From: Planococcus sp. MB-3u-03
GTDB lineage: Bacteria > Bacillota > Bacilli > Bacillales_A > Planococcaceae
DNA length: 64,000 nt
Reading direction: 5' to 3'
Assembly (NCBI RefSeq): GCF_002833405.1
Contig: NZ_CP025135.1
Span: 2,647,501-2,711,500, forward strand
Below the pieces are notes generated by a model. The model did not search any database. It was not told where the DNA came from and saw nothing but the letters and a program-made list of their open reading frames with translations. Each line of letters begins with the position of its first letter. The first letter of the stretch is position 1. Below, one piece after another: positions 46,906 through 56,851 of this stretch. The translations under genes were made by a program, and so were the position numbers.

Positions 46906-48728
46906 TTATAATTTTGCATCTGCCAGCATGGTGGCATACAAGCCGCCTTTTTCCAGCAATTCGTCCTGGCTGCCTGCTTCGACCAATTTGCCGAGCTCCA
47001 TGACATAGACGAAATCCGCCTTTCTCACCGTGTTCAAGCGGTGGGCGATGACGAAACTCGTGCGCCCTTCCATAAGGCGTTCGAGCGCTTCCTGGATTTT
47101 CAGCTCCGTCACTGTATCAATCGAACTCGTCGCCTCATCAAGCAGCAAAATGACCGGATCGGCAATGAGCGCCCGGGCAATCGACAAGAGTTGCTTCTGC
47201 CCTTGGCTGATCATCGAACCGTCACCAGACAGCACCGTATCGTAGCCTTCCGGCAGCTTGGAGATGAAGTCGTGGGCATTGGCTTTTTTCGCCGCTTCCA
47301 CCACTTCTTCGTCGCTCGCATCGAGCTTGCCGTAGCGGATATTGTCGCTGACCGAAGCTTCGAACAGGAACGGGTCCTGCAAGACGAAGGCAATCTGCTT
47401 GCGCAAAGTTTCGCGCGGCATCGCACCAATCGGCGTGCCGTCGATGCGGATCTCACCTTCATCGACATCGTAAAATCTCGCCAATAGCTGCATGACCGTC
47501 GTTTTGCCGGCACCTGTCGCACCGACGAATGCCGCCGTCTGCCCGGTTTCAACCGTAAAGCTTAAATCACGGATGGTCCATTCTTCTTCCGCGCCTTCGT
47601 ATTTGAAAGACACATTATCGAATTCGACTTTTCCTTCAAGCCGCTTATCAGCGTTGTTTTTCGTATCGTCCGCTTCTTCTGCTTCGTCCATGATGGCAAA
47701 TACACGTTCAGCCCCCGCAATGGCCGAGAGCACCGTGTTGAATTGGTTCGCCAAATCGTTCAACGGCCGCGTAAACTGACGTGAATACTCGGTGAAGATA
47801 ACGATGACGCCGATGGTGACCGAGCCGTTCAAGGCGAGCAATCCGCCGACACCTGCAACGAGCGCAAAACTGCCGTTGTTCAGGAAGTTCATCACTTTCG
47901 GAATGAACCCGGCATAGGTCCAAGCCCAGAAACCGGTGCGGCGGAGGCGTTCACTTTGACCAAAAACTCATCCATGACGCGGTCTTCCTGGGAAAAGGCT
48001 TTGACGATTTTCTGTCCGGAAATGGTTTCTTCAATCATGCCATTCAAATCCCCGACCGCTTTTTGCTGTTCTTTATACAAAGGGCCCGTACGCTTGGTGA
48101 TCCAGCGAACGGCCCAATACATGATTGGGATGATGATGAACGTCAATACGGTGAGGACCGGGCTGAGAAACACCATCACCACCGCCGTCCCGACCAGCGT
48201 CAAAATGCTCGAGAACACTTGAATGAACGACGTGTTGAGCGTCGACGAAACGTTTTCGATATCATTGGTCATACGGCTCATCAATTCGCCGTGCTGTCGC
48301 TTATCGAAAAACGACACCGGCAAGCGCTGCAGATGCCCAAAGAGCCCCGCGCGCATTTGATAGATGACTTGCTGGGCGATGCCGACCATCCAGTAGTTCT
48401 GCAAATAGAGAGAAACCGAATGGAGCACATAGACCATGATAAGCCAGCCGATGATCAAGCCCATGCCTTCAAATGCACCCGGCACGATATAGGTATCGAT
48501 GATATAACCGATCAAAAGCGGTCCAAGCAGTGCCATCGCGGAACTGATGAACACAAGCGACAGAACGATGATCAATAGCGTGCGCTGTTCGTCCACCAGC
48601 TTCCAGATCCGCAGCAAGGTGGATTTCCAGTTTTTCGCGCGTTCATTCTTTTTATCCGGTGATTTCTTTAAATCTTCCTTCGTCAATACCGGCTCATAAC
48701 CAAAAGGCCGGCGGATCGCATTAAACAT
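46906..48728 (-). pseudogene. ABC exporter half-transporter (YfiC-like), frameshifted
   Basis: The protein starts MFNAIRRPFGYEPVLTKEDL at 48728, after GGAGGTGG inside the end of the partner gene. The membrane domain runs to about 47950, then the frame is lost at GTGAACGCC (47947-47955). Downstream, in another frame, the sequence reads RLRRTGFWAWTYAGFIPKVMNFLNN and continues through Walker A GATGAGKTT, signature ISQGQKQLLSI and Walker B ILLLDEATSSID to 46906. A loss of one or four bases (for example one unit of a CGAA duplication) would explain it. Repaired length is about 608 residues. It pairs with the YfiB-like half to form a heterodimeric multidrug-type exporter. Confidence 0.85.
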
Positions 48729-50445
48729 ATTCATCCACCTCCTCCGCTTGCTGGGACAGCGCAATTTCACGATACAAAGAAGAGCTATCCAGCAATTCTT
48801 CGTGAGTACCGTAAGCTGAAGCGACGCCGTCCTCCAACAGCAGGATACGGTCAGCGCGCATCGCCGTCCGCACTTTCTGCGTCACCAGCAGCGTCGTCGC
48901 TTGTTCTTTGTCGAGCTCCGCCCACAGCGCAGATTCGGTCTTCACATCAAGCGCGCTGGTACTGTCATCGAGAATCAAGATCGACGGTTTGCGGACCAAT
49001 GCCCGTGCGATCGACAAGCGCTGCTTCTGGCCGCCGGATAAATTGACGCCCTTTTGGCCGACGCGCGTTTCATAGCCTTTCGGGAAGCGCTGGACCGTCT
49101 CGTCAATTTGGGCTTTTTCTGCGGCCTCTGTAAGTTCCGGAAGCTCCGCGTGCTCTTTGCCCCAAGACAGGTTATTGGAAATGCTGCCGGTAAAGAGCAT
49201 CGATTGCTGAGGCACAAGCCCGATCGTCTTGCGCAATTCCTGAAGGTCCCACTCGCGGACGTCACGGCCGTGTACTGATACGCTTCCTTCGGTCGCTTCA
49301 TAGAATCTCGGAATCAACTGCAATAACGAGGTTTTCCCGGATCCCGTGGCGCCCATGATGGCCAGTTTCTCGCGTGGCGCCAGTTCAAAGCTAATGTTTT
49401 CAAGCACTCTTCGCGAAGTGCCTGGATAGGTAAAGGAAACATCGTCAAAACGGACGGTCCCTTCTCTAACCGGCACAGTTGCACCATTCGATTCTTCGCC
49501 GCCATCATCCGCCAACAGGATTTCTTCGATGCGGCCAGTAGATGCCATGGCACGCGCAAACGCCATAATGATGAACGAGAACATCGAAAAGGCGCCGGTC
49601 ATGCGCATCGCGTAATTGACGATGGCGACCAATTCACCGATTTGCGCGTCTCCGCTCTGGATCTCAAAAGCCCCGAACCAGACAACCGCGAGTAGCGACA
49701 CGTTCATGCCGAACAGCAGAATCGGCAAGATAATTTCCATGATGCGGAACGCTTTGACCGTATCGGTCTTGAGTGCACCCGCCACTTCCGAAAAGCGGTT
49801 CGCTTCATACTTGCCGCGCAAATATGCTTTGATCAGCCGGACCGCTTGCAGGTTTTCCTGCACCATGCGGTTGACCTTATCTAACCGTTGCTGAACGAAG
49901 CTGAAATAGACGACGCCTTTTCGTACCATGACATATAAAAATGCCAATAAGACCGGAAAGACGATGATCAAGTAAATCGCCAATTGTGCATTGACGACAA
50001 ACGCCATGACCATGCTCCCGATGACAAGCAACGGTGCGCGCAGCATGATGCGCAAGCTCATATACAGCACTTGCTGGATCAGCTGGATATCACTCGTCAG
50101 CCGTGTGATGAGGCCTGATGCTGGAAATTTATTGAACATTGCCAGCGAGAAAGACTGGACGCGCTCATAAACTTTTCGCCTGACATCAAAAGAGAAGCTA
50201 TGGGATACATGGGAAGCGAAATATGAATTGGCGACACCCGATAAAAAAGCGATTAATGACAAGCCTATTAGCACAAGCCCCAAGCGAATGATCGTATCCT
50301 GGTCACCTGCCACGATGCCGTCATCGATGATGCTCGCAATGACCAATGGCTGCAAAAGCTCTACGACCAACTCCAGGAGCATCAGGAACAAGGCGACGCC
50401 GATCAAAAATGAATATGGTTTAGTATAAGAAAAAACAGTTTTCAT
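48721..50445 (-). CDS. ABC exporter half-transporter (YfiB-like)
   Basis: A 574-residue half-transporter: six membrane segments (about 1-310), then an ATPase with Walker A GATGSGKT, signature NLSGGQKQRLSIARAL and Walker B ILILDDSTSALD. The catalytic glutamate after Walker B is an aspartate, as in the degenerate half of heterodimeric exporters. GGAGG lies before the ATG, and its stop overlaps the next gene by eight bases. The exported substrate is unknown (drug or lipid). Confidence 0.88.
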   Translation of the reverse strand: MKTVFSYTKPYSFLIGVALFLMLLELVVELLQPLVIASIIDDGIVAGDQDTIIRLGLVLIGLSLIAFLSGVANSYFASHVSHSFSFDVRRKVYERVQSFSLAMFNKFPASGLITRLTSDIQLIQQVLYMSLRIMLRAPLLVIGSMVMAFVVNAQLAIYLIIVFPVLLAFLYVMVRKGVVYFSFVQQRLDKVNRMVQENLQAVRLIKAYLRGKYEANRFSEVAGALKTDTVKAFRIMEIILPILLFGMNVSLLAVVWFGAFEIQSGDAQIGELVAIVNYAMRMTGAFSMFSFIIMAFARAMASTGRIEEILLADDGGEESNGATVPVREGTVRFDDVSFTYPGTSRRVLENISFELAPREKLAIMGATGSGKTSLLQLIPRFYEATEGSVSVHGRDVREWDLQELRKTIGLVPQQSMLFTGSISNNLSWGKEHAELPELTEAAEKAQIDETVQRFPKGYETRVGQKGVNLSGGQKQRLSIARALVRKPSILILDDSTSALDVKTESALWAELDKEQATTLLVTQKVRTAMRADRILLLEDGVASAYGTHEELLDSSSLYREIALSQQAEEVDEYV

Positions 50446-50576
50446 AAGGGTGCCTCCTGAACATTTCGAAACTCGAACTTTATTTAAAACTAGTATGCCA
50501 TAATTTTCAGATATCAGGTAGAGATATCCCTTTTTTTGTCATGCCTAAAACCGAATGTTTTTTGAGCGTGAGCACC

Positions 50577-50607
50577 AAAAAAGGCACGCAGCATTTTGCT
50601 GCATGCC
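50577..50607 (-). terminator. Terminator after the EamA transporter gene
   Basis: Minus strand GGCATGCAGC pairs with GCTGCGTGCC (one wobble), then T6. Confidence 0.88.
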
Positions 50608-50612
50608 CCCAC

Positions 50613-51524
50613 TCAAGAGCGGTCTTCGGCGGTTTTTTCACTGCCCGCAAAAGATAGCCAAGTGACGAAGACCAACATGAGAACAGCTCCCCCGATTTGC
50701 AGCGGGGATAGAAAATGGCCGAACCAGACAAGCGAAATGACCATCGCCGTCAATGGCTCCATCGCGGATAAAATGCTCGTCTCCACAGGCGAGATGAATC
50801 GCATGCTGCTCAAAAACAGCACAAACGCCATCGTGCCGACCACAATAATCGCGATGATCGCCAAAATGAGCGTCGGATCTGCCAACAGCCCCCATTCATC
50901 CGACAGGAAAATCGGATTGATGATCCCGAGAAAGATCCCGCCGAACAGCATGGACCAGCCGACGACGAGCAAGACGCCCCATTCCTGCATCAGCCTGGCA
51001 GGGTAAAGCGTGTAGAACGTAAATGCCAAACCGACAAGAACTCCCCAAAACAGTGCTTCTCCGCTGATGACCAAGGAATCCAAGCGGCCATCCGTCAATA
51101 ATAGAAACAAGCCGGCGAGCGTGCCGAGCATGCCAAGCACCTGGTAGACCGGTGGCCATTTGCGCAGGCGCATGGAAACGAAGACGATGACATAGACCGG
51201 TGCGAGAAATTGCATCAATGTGGCAAAGACGGCATTGCTCGTATCGATCGCTGCGACGAAACTGTATTGGACTCCAAGCATACCGGCTACTGAAAAGATC
51301 AATAAGGGGCGTGTCCATATCTTTTGCCGGAAAATCGACGTCACCTGTACCTTCTTCATTTTTAAAAACAACAGCAATACGATGCCAGCGACGATGAGCC
51401 GGATGGTCAGAAGAAATGGCACAGTGATCGGGTAAACATCGAGTGTCCATTCCATGAGCGGCCCTGTGGCTCCCCAAAGCATCGCCCCTATCAGTATCAT
51501 GGTTACTCCTTTTAGACGTTCCAT
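50613..51524 (-). CDS. EamA/DMT family transporter
   Basis: A 303-residue protein with ten membrane segments in two EamA repeats (about 5-140 and 155-292). The second repeat ends with the typical SPVETSILSAMEPLTAMVISLVWFGHFLSPLQIGGAVLM. Relatives export amino acids or other metabolites; the substrate is unknown. GGAAGGAG precedes the ATG. It is monocistronic and divergent from the PAS-GGDEF-EAL gene. Confidence 0.87.
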   Translation of the reverse strand: MERLKGVTMILIGAMLWGATGPLMEWTLDVYPITVPFLLTIRLIVAGIVLLLFLKMKKVQVTSIFRQKIWTRPLLIFSVAGMLGVQYSFVAAIDTSNAVFATLMQFLAPVYVIVFVSMRLRKWPPVYQVLGMLGTLAGLFLLLTDGRLDSLVISGEALFWGVLVGLAFTFYTLYPARLMQEWGVLLVVGWSMLFGGIFLGIINPIFLSDEWGLLADPTLILAIIAIIVVGTMAFVLFLSSMRFISPVETSILSAMEPLTAMVISLVWFGHFLSPLQIGGAVLMLVFVTWLSFAGSEKTAEDRS

Positions 51525-51730
51525 TCGCCCCCACTCCTTCCATATGAAAAAACCAACCCGTGACGAATTGGCTAATTCAGCTCTTTTTATCCGTTCAAGC
51601 CTTTAAAATCGGGACAAATTAGTCGATTCCCTAAATTTTCAATCGAATCATGCCTATTCTCTCATGAGAGGCTAAAAAAGGATAGTAGCTTTTCTGTGCT
51701 AAAATTCCCGTATTATATTTTTGTAAAGTG

Positions 51731-51759
51731 GTGACGAAAGACCTTTTCTTCTTTATAAT
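51731..51759 (+). promoter_or_regulatory. Sigma-A promoter of the EAL gene
   Basis: GTGACG (51731-51736), 17-bp spacer, TATAAT (51754-51759), about 32 bases before the start codon at 51792. Confidence 0.6.
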
Positions 51760-51791
51760 GAAAGTACAAAACGGTTAAGGAGCGTCAGTTA

Positions 51792-53798
51792 ATGAGTGAA
51801 AAGCAGGATTTTTTGGCACAAACCCTAGCATATAACCATATTCCCTTCCCTATCATCATTTTCGATCAAGAAGGACTCATCACTTGGTTCAACGGGCACG
51901 CCGAACGCATCTTTCAACTAAATACAGAAACCGCTAAAGGCCAACCCTTTTCCTATATGAATCCAGAACAAGCCGCTTTCCATAAACAGCCTTGGGAAAT
52001 GCTGTTGGAAAGCACAGACCCTGTCCGATTCGAAAATATGGAAATCGGTCTTGGCAGCGGCGGGCAGAGCTATTCCACAGTTGTCACGAAAGCGTTCACA
52101 TCGCATGGCGAACGTTTTCTCCTGACGATCTATGAGATCGATGATAGCGTAAGCGCCGACTCGGCGGCAAGAGAATTGAGCCATCTTCGCCACGGGCTGG
52201 ATGACTCGTTCATGATGACTTATTTCGATCAAGAGTTTCTTGTCACTTACGCGAATCCCCATTTCCTGAAACTCAGCAAATGGACCCCGAAACGCGTGCT
52301 CGGCAAACCCGTATGGCAAATGTTCCATGACAGCGAAGAAGACATCGAGTTCGTCGATTCGATTCTGGAAAGCCTGAAAGAGGGGCAAGTATGGAACGGC
52401 GAAGCGAAAAAAGCGACAAAAGACGGTGAAACGTATTGGGTCGACCTGACGGCGATTCCGATGCAATTGTCTGAGGAAGATGCGTATTATATTTTCCTTG
52501 AAAAAGACATCACCGAAACGAAGCACGCCCAAAAGCACCTTGAGGAAATCGCATTTATCGACCCGATTACAGGGCTTGAAAACCGCCACCGCCTTGAACA
52601 AGCTGTCGCGGAACATATAAAGGAAGGGCGTCATTTCTCTTTTCTGTTCCTCGACATCGACCGATTCTACACCTTGCGTGATGTATCGGATACCGATACT
52701 GAAAATGAATTGCTTATCGAATTCACGAAACGCTTGCGCATGTATTTCTCGGATTCATTGATTACACGCGCCGGGCTTCATGAATTCGCGTTGATCACGC
52801 CTTTGCCGAACTGGTTCATCGAGGGCTTCCTGCCTTATTTGCAGCAGCACCCGATCTATATCGGCGGCACAGCAGTTCCTTTGACCGTCAGCGGCGCCAT
52901 CACGAAATACCCGGAAGACCAGCAGAGCTTCGTCCACTTGATCAAAGCTTCCTATGCGACAATCAAGAAAGTCAAAGACCGCGGCGGCAGCGCCATTTCC
53001 ACTTTGACAGCAGACGACCACGAACGCCTGAACCGAAAAGCACTCATTGAAAAACGCCTTGTCCATGCACTGGACCGGAAAAACCTGCAATTGCTGTATC
53101 AGCCACAAGTTAATCTCTCGACTGGCAATGTCGAAAGCGTGGAAGCGCTCGTCCGCTGGAATGACGATGAAATCGGCGTCGTGACGCCCGATGAACTCAT
53201 TCCGATTGCGGAAGAAAATGGCATGATCCATGAAATCGGCAGTTTCGTATTGGAGACCGCTTGTGCACAGCTAAAAGATTGGAAAGCGAAAGGGATCGAT
53301 TTGCGCATCAGCATCAACTCCTCCATCCGCGAATTCCGCGATAAGGATATGGCGAGCATGCTGATCGAGCAAATGAAAGCGAATAATTGCGATCCCCATT
53401 CCTTGATGATCGAGATTACAGAGAAATTCGCGCTTGAAGCGGAAGCGGAACGCCCGATCATGCAGCAAATGAACCGCCTGAACCAGCAAGGCGTACAATT
53501 TGCACTCGATGATTTCGGGACAGGCTATGCGTCTTTCCGTTATATGCTGTTATTGCCTATTTCCTCATTGAAGATCGACCGGACCATCATCCAGTCGATC
53601 ACGAAACAGGAAAAAATGCAGAAAATGATTAAAGGGATGATCCAGTTCGGCAAATCGCTTGATTTTCAAGTGACCGCTGAAGGGGTCGAAACGAACGAAC
53701 AGCTTGAACTGCTTCGGGCAATGGATTGCAATAGCATCCAAGGCTATATCATCAGCCATCCGATGAGCGCCCAGGAACTCGAGAAGTGGCTAAAATAA
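51792..53798 (+). CDS. PAS-PAS-degenerate GGDEF-EAL cyclic-di-GMP phosphodiesterase
   Basis: A 668-residue cytoplasmic signalling protein. PAS domains lie at about 10-120 and 130-250. A GGDEF-like domain at about 255-405 has GLHEF (328-332) in place of GGDEF, so it should not make c-di-GMP. The EAL domain (about 410-668) keeps the key residues: EAL at 451-453, INSS, EITEKFALE, DDFGTGYASF, KIDRT and TAEGVET. It should hydrolyse c-di-GMP, perhaps controlled by the PAS and GGDEF-like parts. AAGGAGCG precedes the ATG, and it has its own promoter and terminator. Confidence 0.92.
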   Translation: MSEKQDFLAQTLAYNHIPFPIIIFDQEGLITWFNGHAERIFQLNTETAKGQPFSYMNPEQAAFHKQPWEMLLESTDPVRFENMEIGLGSGGQSYSTVVTKAFTSHGERFLLTIYEIDDSVSADSAARELSHLRHGLDDSFMMTYFDQEFLVTYANPHFLKLSKWTPKRVLGKPVWQMFHDSEEDIEFVDSILESLKEGQVWNGEAKKATKDGETYWVDLTAIPMQLSEEDAYYIFLEKDITETKHAQKHLEEIAFIDPITGLENRHRLEQAVAEHIKEGRHFSFLFLDIDRFYTLRDVSDTDTENELLIEFTKRLRMYFSDSLITRAGLHEFALITPLPNWFIEGFLPYLQQHPIYIGGTAVPLTVSGAITKYPEDQQSFVHLIKASYATIKKVKDRGGSAISTLTADDHERLNRKALIEKRLVHALDRKNLQLLYQPQVNLSTGNVESVEALVRWNDDEIGVVTPDELIPIAEENGMIHEIGSFVLETACAQLKDWKAKGIDLRISINSSIREFRDKDMASMLIEQMKANNCDPHSLMIEITEKFALEAEAERPIMQQMNRLNQQGVQFALDDFGTGYASFRYMLLLPISSLKIDRTIIQSITKQEKMQKMIKGMIQFGKSLDFQVTAEGVETNEQLELLRAMDCNSIQGYIISHPMSAQELEKWLK

Positions 53799-53805
53799 CC
53801 TCCCT

Positions 53806-53843
53806 CCCCAGACTGCGGGCAATCCGCGGTGTGGGGATTTTTG
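53806..53843 (+). terminator. Terminator after the EAL gene
   Basis: CCCCA ... TGCGG pairs with CCGCG ... TGGGG, then TTTTTG; the stem is imperfect. Confidence 0.75.
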
Positions 53844-53909
53844 TTCTGTTAGGATTGAAAATTTAGTATAGGAATTTTAAATTATTGGAGTTCGCATCAT
53901 ACGGATATT

Positions 53910-54167
53910 CGCTGCCTCGCTTTGGGTTGGCCTTTGGCTACAATGAATTGGCGAAAGTAAATTGAGCCAATTCATCTGCGATGCTTGAGCGTAGCGAAAG
54001 TTGAGCAAGCCGGTTCATACGATTATTGGGTGCAGCTTTTCTCCTACTGCGTCGGCTCCCCCTGTGCGCTCGGCAGCTTATACATTTCACTGACTGCGGC
54101 GTGTCTACAGGAGTTTGCTTTTTTACAAGTTGCCGACTCATGGGGAAATCGCTTCCCGGGGGTAGCG
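53910..54167. repeat. Dispersed intergenic repeat A, copy 4, interrupted
   Basis: The left part (GCCTCGCTTTGGGTTGGCCTT, to 53938) and right part (from 54041: CTCCTACTGCGTCGGCTCCCC ... GTTGCCGACTCATGGGGAAATCGCTTCC) match copy 3. Between them about 100 bp are unrelated and contain two hairpins, TGAATTGG/CCAATTCA and GCTTG/CAAGC. It fills the gap 53844-54198, with no gene. Confidence 0.65.
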
Positions 54168-54198
54168 TCGGGTTGAGGCGTTATTGTCATATCCTGAA

Positions 54199-54235
54199 CA
54201 AAAAAACAGGCTGCCCACAAATGAGGCTGCCTGTT
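54199..54235 (-). terminator. Terminator of the threonine/serine exporter operon
   Basis: Minus strand AACAGGC (54235-54229) pairs with GCCTGTT (54211-54205), then T tract. Confidence 0.8.
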
Positions 54236-54244
54236 CGTTATGGA

Positions 54245-54712
54245 TTATTCCTGTGTAAAGCCCATTTTTTTCTGGGTCCGTCTTGCTTGATGCTTGAAAT
54301 ATAATTGCATGAGCACTTCCGCGAACACCAGGCCCATGGCGATGGCACCCGAAATCATCAATGCCTGTACAGCGAAATCGACCGCTTCCATGTAATCATT
54401 CTCCACGATATTGCGCATCGCATTGTATGCACGGCTTCCAGGAACGAGCGGAATGATGCCGGCGACACTGAAAATGATCATCGGCATCTTAAAGATCTTC
54501 GCCAAGATGTGCGCAACGATCGCGACAATAAAAGCGCCGGCGAAGGTTGCTTGAATCGGGTCATCAAACATGAGGAAATAACTCCGGTAGAAAAGCCAGC
54601 CGCTCATCCCGACAAGCCCGCAACTGATAAGCGTCTTTCTTGGGATATTGAAAATGATGCCGAATGCGCCGGCTGCCAAAAAACTTAGAAACGCCTCTAA
54701 AGGCCAGTTCAT
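54245..54712 (-). CDS. Threonine/serine exporter, small subunit (YjjB/ThrE_2 type)
   Basis: A 155-residue protein with four to five membrane segments; FSVAGIIPLVPGSRAYNAM near residue 80 is the conserved pore-region motif of the ThrE superfamily. It corresponds to the C-terminal half of corynebacterial ThrE. AAGGAGGAG precedes the ATG, 12 bp after the partner gene, so both halves are made together. Confidence 0.85.
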   Translation of the reverse strand: MNWPLEAFLSFLAAGAFGIIFNIPRKTLISCGLVGMSGWLFYRSYFLMFDDPIQATFAGAFIVAIVAHILAKIFKMPMIIFSVAGIIPLVPGSRAYNAMRNIVENDYMEAVDFAVQALMISGAIAMGLVFAEVLMQLYFKHQARRTQKKMGFTQE

Positions 54713-54724
54713 TCGATCTCCTCC

Positions 54725-55480
54725 TTAAAATGACAATACGATGGCGATGCCGGCTCCGATGGCGAATGCCGTCAGAAAAGCTTCCGCACCCATTGATAGG
54801 CCCGATACAAAATGGCCGGCCATCATGTCGCGTACGGCGTTGGTGATCAGCAAGCCGGGCACCAGTGGCATGACCGAACCGATGATGATCGTATCGGGAT
54901 CGTTCCCGAATCCACTATTCACAACGAGCACCGCTAAAGTACCGATGGCGACCGCTCCGATAAATTCCGCGAAAAACTTGACCCTTGTTTTCACGAGTAC
55001 CATTTCCACAATATAAAATCCGATTCCCCCGATGACAAAAGCGAAAGGAATGTCCGCCCAGCCACCGCCCATCAAAATCAGGAAGCAGGCACTGGCAACT
55101 GCAGCTGCGAGCACTTGCAGCCACAAAGGGAACAAGTAATGGTTTTTTTCGATTTCCGTCATTTCTTCATACGCCTGCTGCAATGTCAGCTGGCCCGCCA
55201 CGAGACGCCTCGATACGGCATTGACACGCGCCACCCTTTCGAGGTCGGTACGGCGCCCATGGATGCGGACAAAGCGCGTCGGCAAATCATTGCTCGGGGA
55301 AAACATGATGCCCGCTGGAGTCACAAAGCAATGGGAATCCATCATATTTTGCGAAACCGCCATCCGGATCATCGTATCTTCCACCCGGTATGTCTCCGCG
55401 CCGCTTTCCATCATGACTTTTCCGGCCAACAGAAAACAATCCAGCGCAAGTTCTCTTCTGACTTCCGATATTTCGGCCAT
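54725..55480 (-). CDS. Threonine/serine exporter, large subunit (YjjP/ThrE type)
   Basis: A 251-residue protein: soluble N-terminal domain (about 1-115, with LAGKVMMESGAETYRVEDTM and SHCFVTPAGIMFS) followed by five membrane segments with GSVMPLVPGLLITNAVRDMM, the matching pore motif. It corresponds to the N-terminal part of ThrE. ATG at 55480 follows AGGGGAG; the start at 55510 lacks a site. Export of threonine/serine or small acids is inferred from the family. Confidence 0.86.
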   Translation of the reverse strand: MAEISEVRRELALDCFLLAGKVMMESGAETYRVEDTMIRMAVSQNMMDSHCFVTPAGIMFSPSNDLPTRFVRIHGRRTDLERVARVNAVSRRLVAGQLTLQQAYEEMTEIEKNHYLFPLWLQVLAAAVASACFLILMGGGWADIPFAFVIGGIGFYIVEMVLVKTRVKFFAEFIGAVAIGTLAVLVVNSGFGNDPDTIIIGSVMPLVPGLLITNAVRDMMAGHFVSGLSMGAEAFLTAFAIGAGIAIVLSF

Positions 55481-55530
55481 CTGGTCTCCCCTTTTCTTCT
55501 GTACCATCATACCGCAGGCAAGGCAAAATT

Positions 55531-55557
55531 AAAACGCTCCGGTTACCGGGGCGTTTC
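55531..55557 (-). terminator. Terminator after the alcohol dehydrogenase gene
   Basis: Minus strand AACGC-CCCGG pairs with CCGG-AGCGTT, then TTAATTTT. Confidence 0.75.
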
Positions 55558-55568
55558 ATCGGCATATT

Positions 55569-56708
55569 TTATGGTTTTAAAATGACTTTGGTACACTCGT
55601 CTTCGTGGTCGTTGAAAATCCGGTACGCTTCACTCGCTTGATCGAGCGGCACGATGTGTGAAATGATTTCACGCGGATCGAACTCGCCTTTTTCGATCTT
55701 GTCGAGGAGCATCGGCATCAAATGGATGACCGGTGCTTGCCCCATTTTCATCGTTACGTTGCGTTCGAACAAATTGCCGAGTGGGAATTGATTATAGGTC
55801 AATCCGTAGACGCCCGTCAATTGGATGGTCCCGAACTTGCTGACGGCATCTTTCGCGATATCGATTGCGCTTAGCGTCCCGCCTTGCAGCATCAGCTTTT
55901 GCTGAACGGCTTCCGCAGTCGATTTCTTGCCGTCCATCCCCACACAATCAATGACAACTCGTGCGCCGCCTTTTGTAATCTCGTGGATCAGCGCCCCCGT
56001 ATTATCATGCTGGCTGAAGTCAACGATTTCCACATTATTCATCTTTTTCGCTTTTTCCATCCGGTACGGCAATTCATCTACCGCAATAACCCTTGCCGCC
56101 CCTTTCATCCAGGCAAACTTCTGGGTCATGAGGCCGATTGGTCCGCAGCCGAGAACGACGACCGTGTCACCTTCTTTGACACCTGCGTTCTCGACGCTCC
56201 ACCAGGCTGTCGGCAGTACGTCTGACAGGAATAGGACCTGTTCATCTTCGAGCTCTGAAGATTCCGGAATGACCAATGGCATGAAGTTAGCGTAGGGCAC
56301 TCGCAAATATTCAGCCTGGCCGCCTGAATAATCGCCATAGCGTTCCGTCAACCCGAAATAGGCACCCGTATCAAAATGGGGATTGCCGTTTGAATTGTCG
56401 CATTGGCTTTCCATTTCATGTGAGCAATAGAAGCAATGGCCGCAGCTAATATTAAATGGAAGGACGATTCGGTCGCCTTTTTTCACTTTGGTGACGTCTG
56501 GTCCCGCTTCTTCGACAATGCCCATCGGTTCATGGCCGATGACGGTATTCTTGGTGGTAGGCAATGCCCCTTGATAGATGTGCAGGTCTGTCCCGCAAAT
56601 GGCGGTGGAAGTTATTTTTACGATGATGTCATCACGTTTTTGAAGTTCCGGATCTTTGACTTCTTTGACTTGCATGTCTTTCGTTCCTTGAAACGTTACT
56701 GCCTTCAT
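55569..56708 (-). CDS. Zinc-dependent alcohol dehydrogenase (formaldehyde-dehydrogenase-like)
   Basis: A 379-residue MDR enzyme. Catalytic zinc ligands include Cys38 (AICGTDLH) and His59-Glu60 (GHEP); four structural cysteines lie at 89, 92, 95 and 103 (CGHCFYC...C). The NAD site is VVVLGCGPIGLM near 185. The long insert and IDCVGMDGKK point to the glutathione-independent formaldehyde dehydrogenase/dismutase-like branch, but the substrate is not certain. GGGAGGG precedes the ATG. It is monocistronic. Confidence 0.87.
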   Translation of the reverse strand: MKAVTFQGTKDMQVKEVKDPELQKRDDIIVKITSTAICGTDLHIYQGALPTTKNTVIGHEPMGIVEEAGPDVTKVKKGDRIVLPFNISCGHCFYCSHEMESQCDNSNGNPHFDTGAYFGLTERYGDYSGGQAEYLRVPYANFMPLVIPESSELEDEQVLFLSDVLPTAWWSVENAGVKEGDTVVVLGCGPIGLMTQKFAWMKGAARVIAVDELPYRMEKAKKMNNVEIVDFSQHDNTGALIHEITKGGARVVIDCVGMDGKKSTAEAVQQKLMLQGGTLSAIDIAKDAVSKFGTIQLTGVYGLTYNQFPLGNLFERNVTMKMGQAPVIHLMPMLLDKIEKGEFDPREIISHIVPLDQASEAYRIFNDHEDECTKVILKP

Positions 56709-56807
56709 GTTTTTCCCTCCCGTTTACTGATGTCAGAATATTTCTGTTATTCCCGTTTTCTGTCAGTACAAACATCTTTTTTATCCTGCCCCGGCTCGAA
56801 ACCATAA

Positions 56808-56838
56808 AGAGCGGATCTCTTTAGAAGAGATCCGCTCT
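56808..56838 (-). terminator. Terminator after the beta-propeller gene
   Basis: AGAGCGGATCTCT and AGAGATCCGCTCT form a 13-bp perfect stem with a five-base loop; the T tract on the minus strand is short. Confidence 0.85.
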
Positions 56839-56851
56839 TATCCATCATTTT

